Shown here piece by piece: positions 5,643-5,856 of a DNA stretch of 5,856 nt. The stretch's first letter is position 1, and the number at the start of each line of letters is the position of its first letter. The DNA is from Ruminococcaceae bacterium UBA5397. Its GTDB lineage: Bacteria; Bacillota; Clostridia; Oscillospirales; Acutalibacteraceae. A program made the translations under genes and the position numbers. Below the pieces are notes generated by a model that was not told the origin of the DNA, did no database searches, and saw only the letters and a program-made list of their open reading frames with translations. The stretch lies in NCBI GenBank assembly GCA_002411615.1, contig DHOF01000019.1:5058-10913 (forward strand), written 5' to 3'.

Positions 5643-5668
5643 AAAATCCAGTAAGTCGATGGGATTTT
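5643..5668 (-). terminator. Possible weak terminator of nfo
   Basis: On the minus strand AAAATCC and GGATTTT pair (7 bp, 12-nt loop) about 15 bp after the nfo stop, with only four T at the end of the stem and a broken T-rich stretch after it. It is the only hairpin in a suitable place but is not strong. Confidence 0.3.
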
Positions 5669-5682
5669 AGAATCAGACGCAG

Positions 5683-5856
5683 TCAGTCGCCCGTATAAGC
5701 CTCACGCAAGCGCGCGATCTCGTTTCGATAACCGGAAAGCTCATTTGGTGTCTCTAGGAAAAATGGAAGATGGCGAAGTGCAGGGTGATTGATGATCCGC
5801 ACCATTGCTTCGAACCCAATACTGCCTTCTCCTATTTTTTCATGCCGGTCTTTATG
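5683..5856 (-). CDS. nfo: Deoxyribonuclease IV (endonuclease IV), C-terminal fragment
   Basis: Only the last 57 residues are in the window; the 5' part lies beyond the right edge. The fragment begins [18 protein letters not shown] and continues through LPFFLETP to a TGA stop at 5683-5685. DRH corresponds to the Asp and His metal ligands D229 and H231 of E. coli Nfo, and the Glu of LETP to ligand E261, so three of the zinc ligands are present. The GEG-IG segment is typical of this TIM-barrel family. The enzyme cuts DNA 5' of abasic sites in base excision repair and needs three zinc ions. The reading frame shows no damage in the visible part. No neighbour suggests an operon on this side. Confidence 0.9.
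   Translation of the reverse strand, partial: HKDRHEKIGEGSIGFEAMVRIINHPALRHLPFFLETPNELSGYRNEIARLREAYTGD

Overview
The window looks like a chromosomal segment of an anaerobic, spore-forming, low-GC Firmicute, most likely class Clostridia. The evidence is spore-maturation genes spmA and spmB, an AbrB-family transition-state-type regulator, strong AGGAGG-like ribosome binding sites, an electron-transfer flavoprotein, and an anaerobe-type flavodiiron protein. An Oscillospirales-like butyrate or caproate producer would fit, but the genus cannot be fixed from this sequence alone. I see no mobile element, CRISPR array, tRNA or rRNA.

Layout. Positions 1-1928 (+) hold the 3' part of an etfA gene whose product ends in a complete rubredoxin domain, followed 20 bp later by fprA, an A-type flavodiiron protein. 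A strong bidirectional terminator at 1963-2003 closes this unit. Positions 2043-2303 (-) encode an 86-residue AbrB-family regulator with an added four-cysteine tail. It has a clear sigma-A-type promoter at 2350-2378 and is divergent from spmA-spmB (2459-3569, +), which overlap by 8 bp. spmB converges on, and overlaps by 8 bp, an M24-family Xaa-Pro-type peptidase gene (3562-4644, -). The 4645-4911 gap carries divergent promoters for the peptidase and for a markedly AT-rich GNAT N-acetyltransferase gene (4912-5472, +), which is followed by two hairpin terminators. At the right edge is the 3' end of nfo, endonuclease IV (5683-5856, -).

How the genes may work together. The most interesting part is the first unit. 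Rubredoxin is the usual electron donor of flavodiiron proteins, and here it is tethered to the alpha subunit of an ETF immediately upstream of such a protein. The simplest reading (inference) is a dedicated chain from NADH or an acyl-CoA dehydrogenase through ETF flavin and the fused rubredoxin to the diiron site, reducing O2 (or NO) to protect an anaerobe. The AbrB-spmAB block is sporulation related. The peptidase, acetyltransferase and nfo genes look like independent neighbours.
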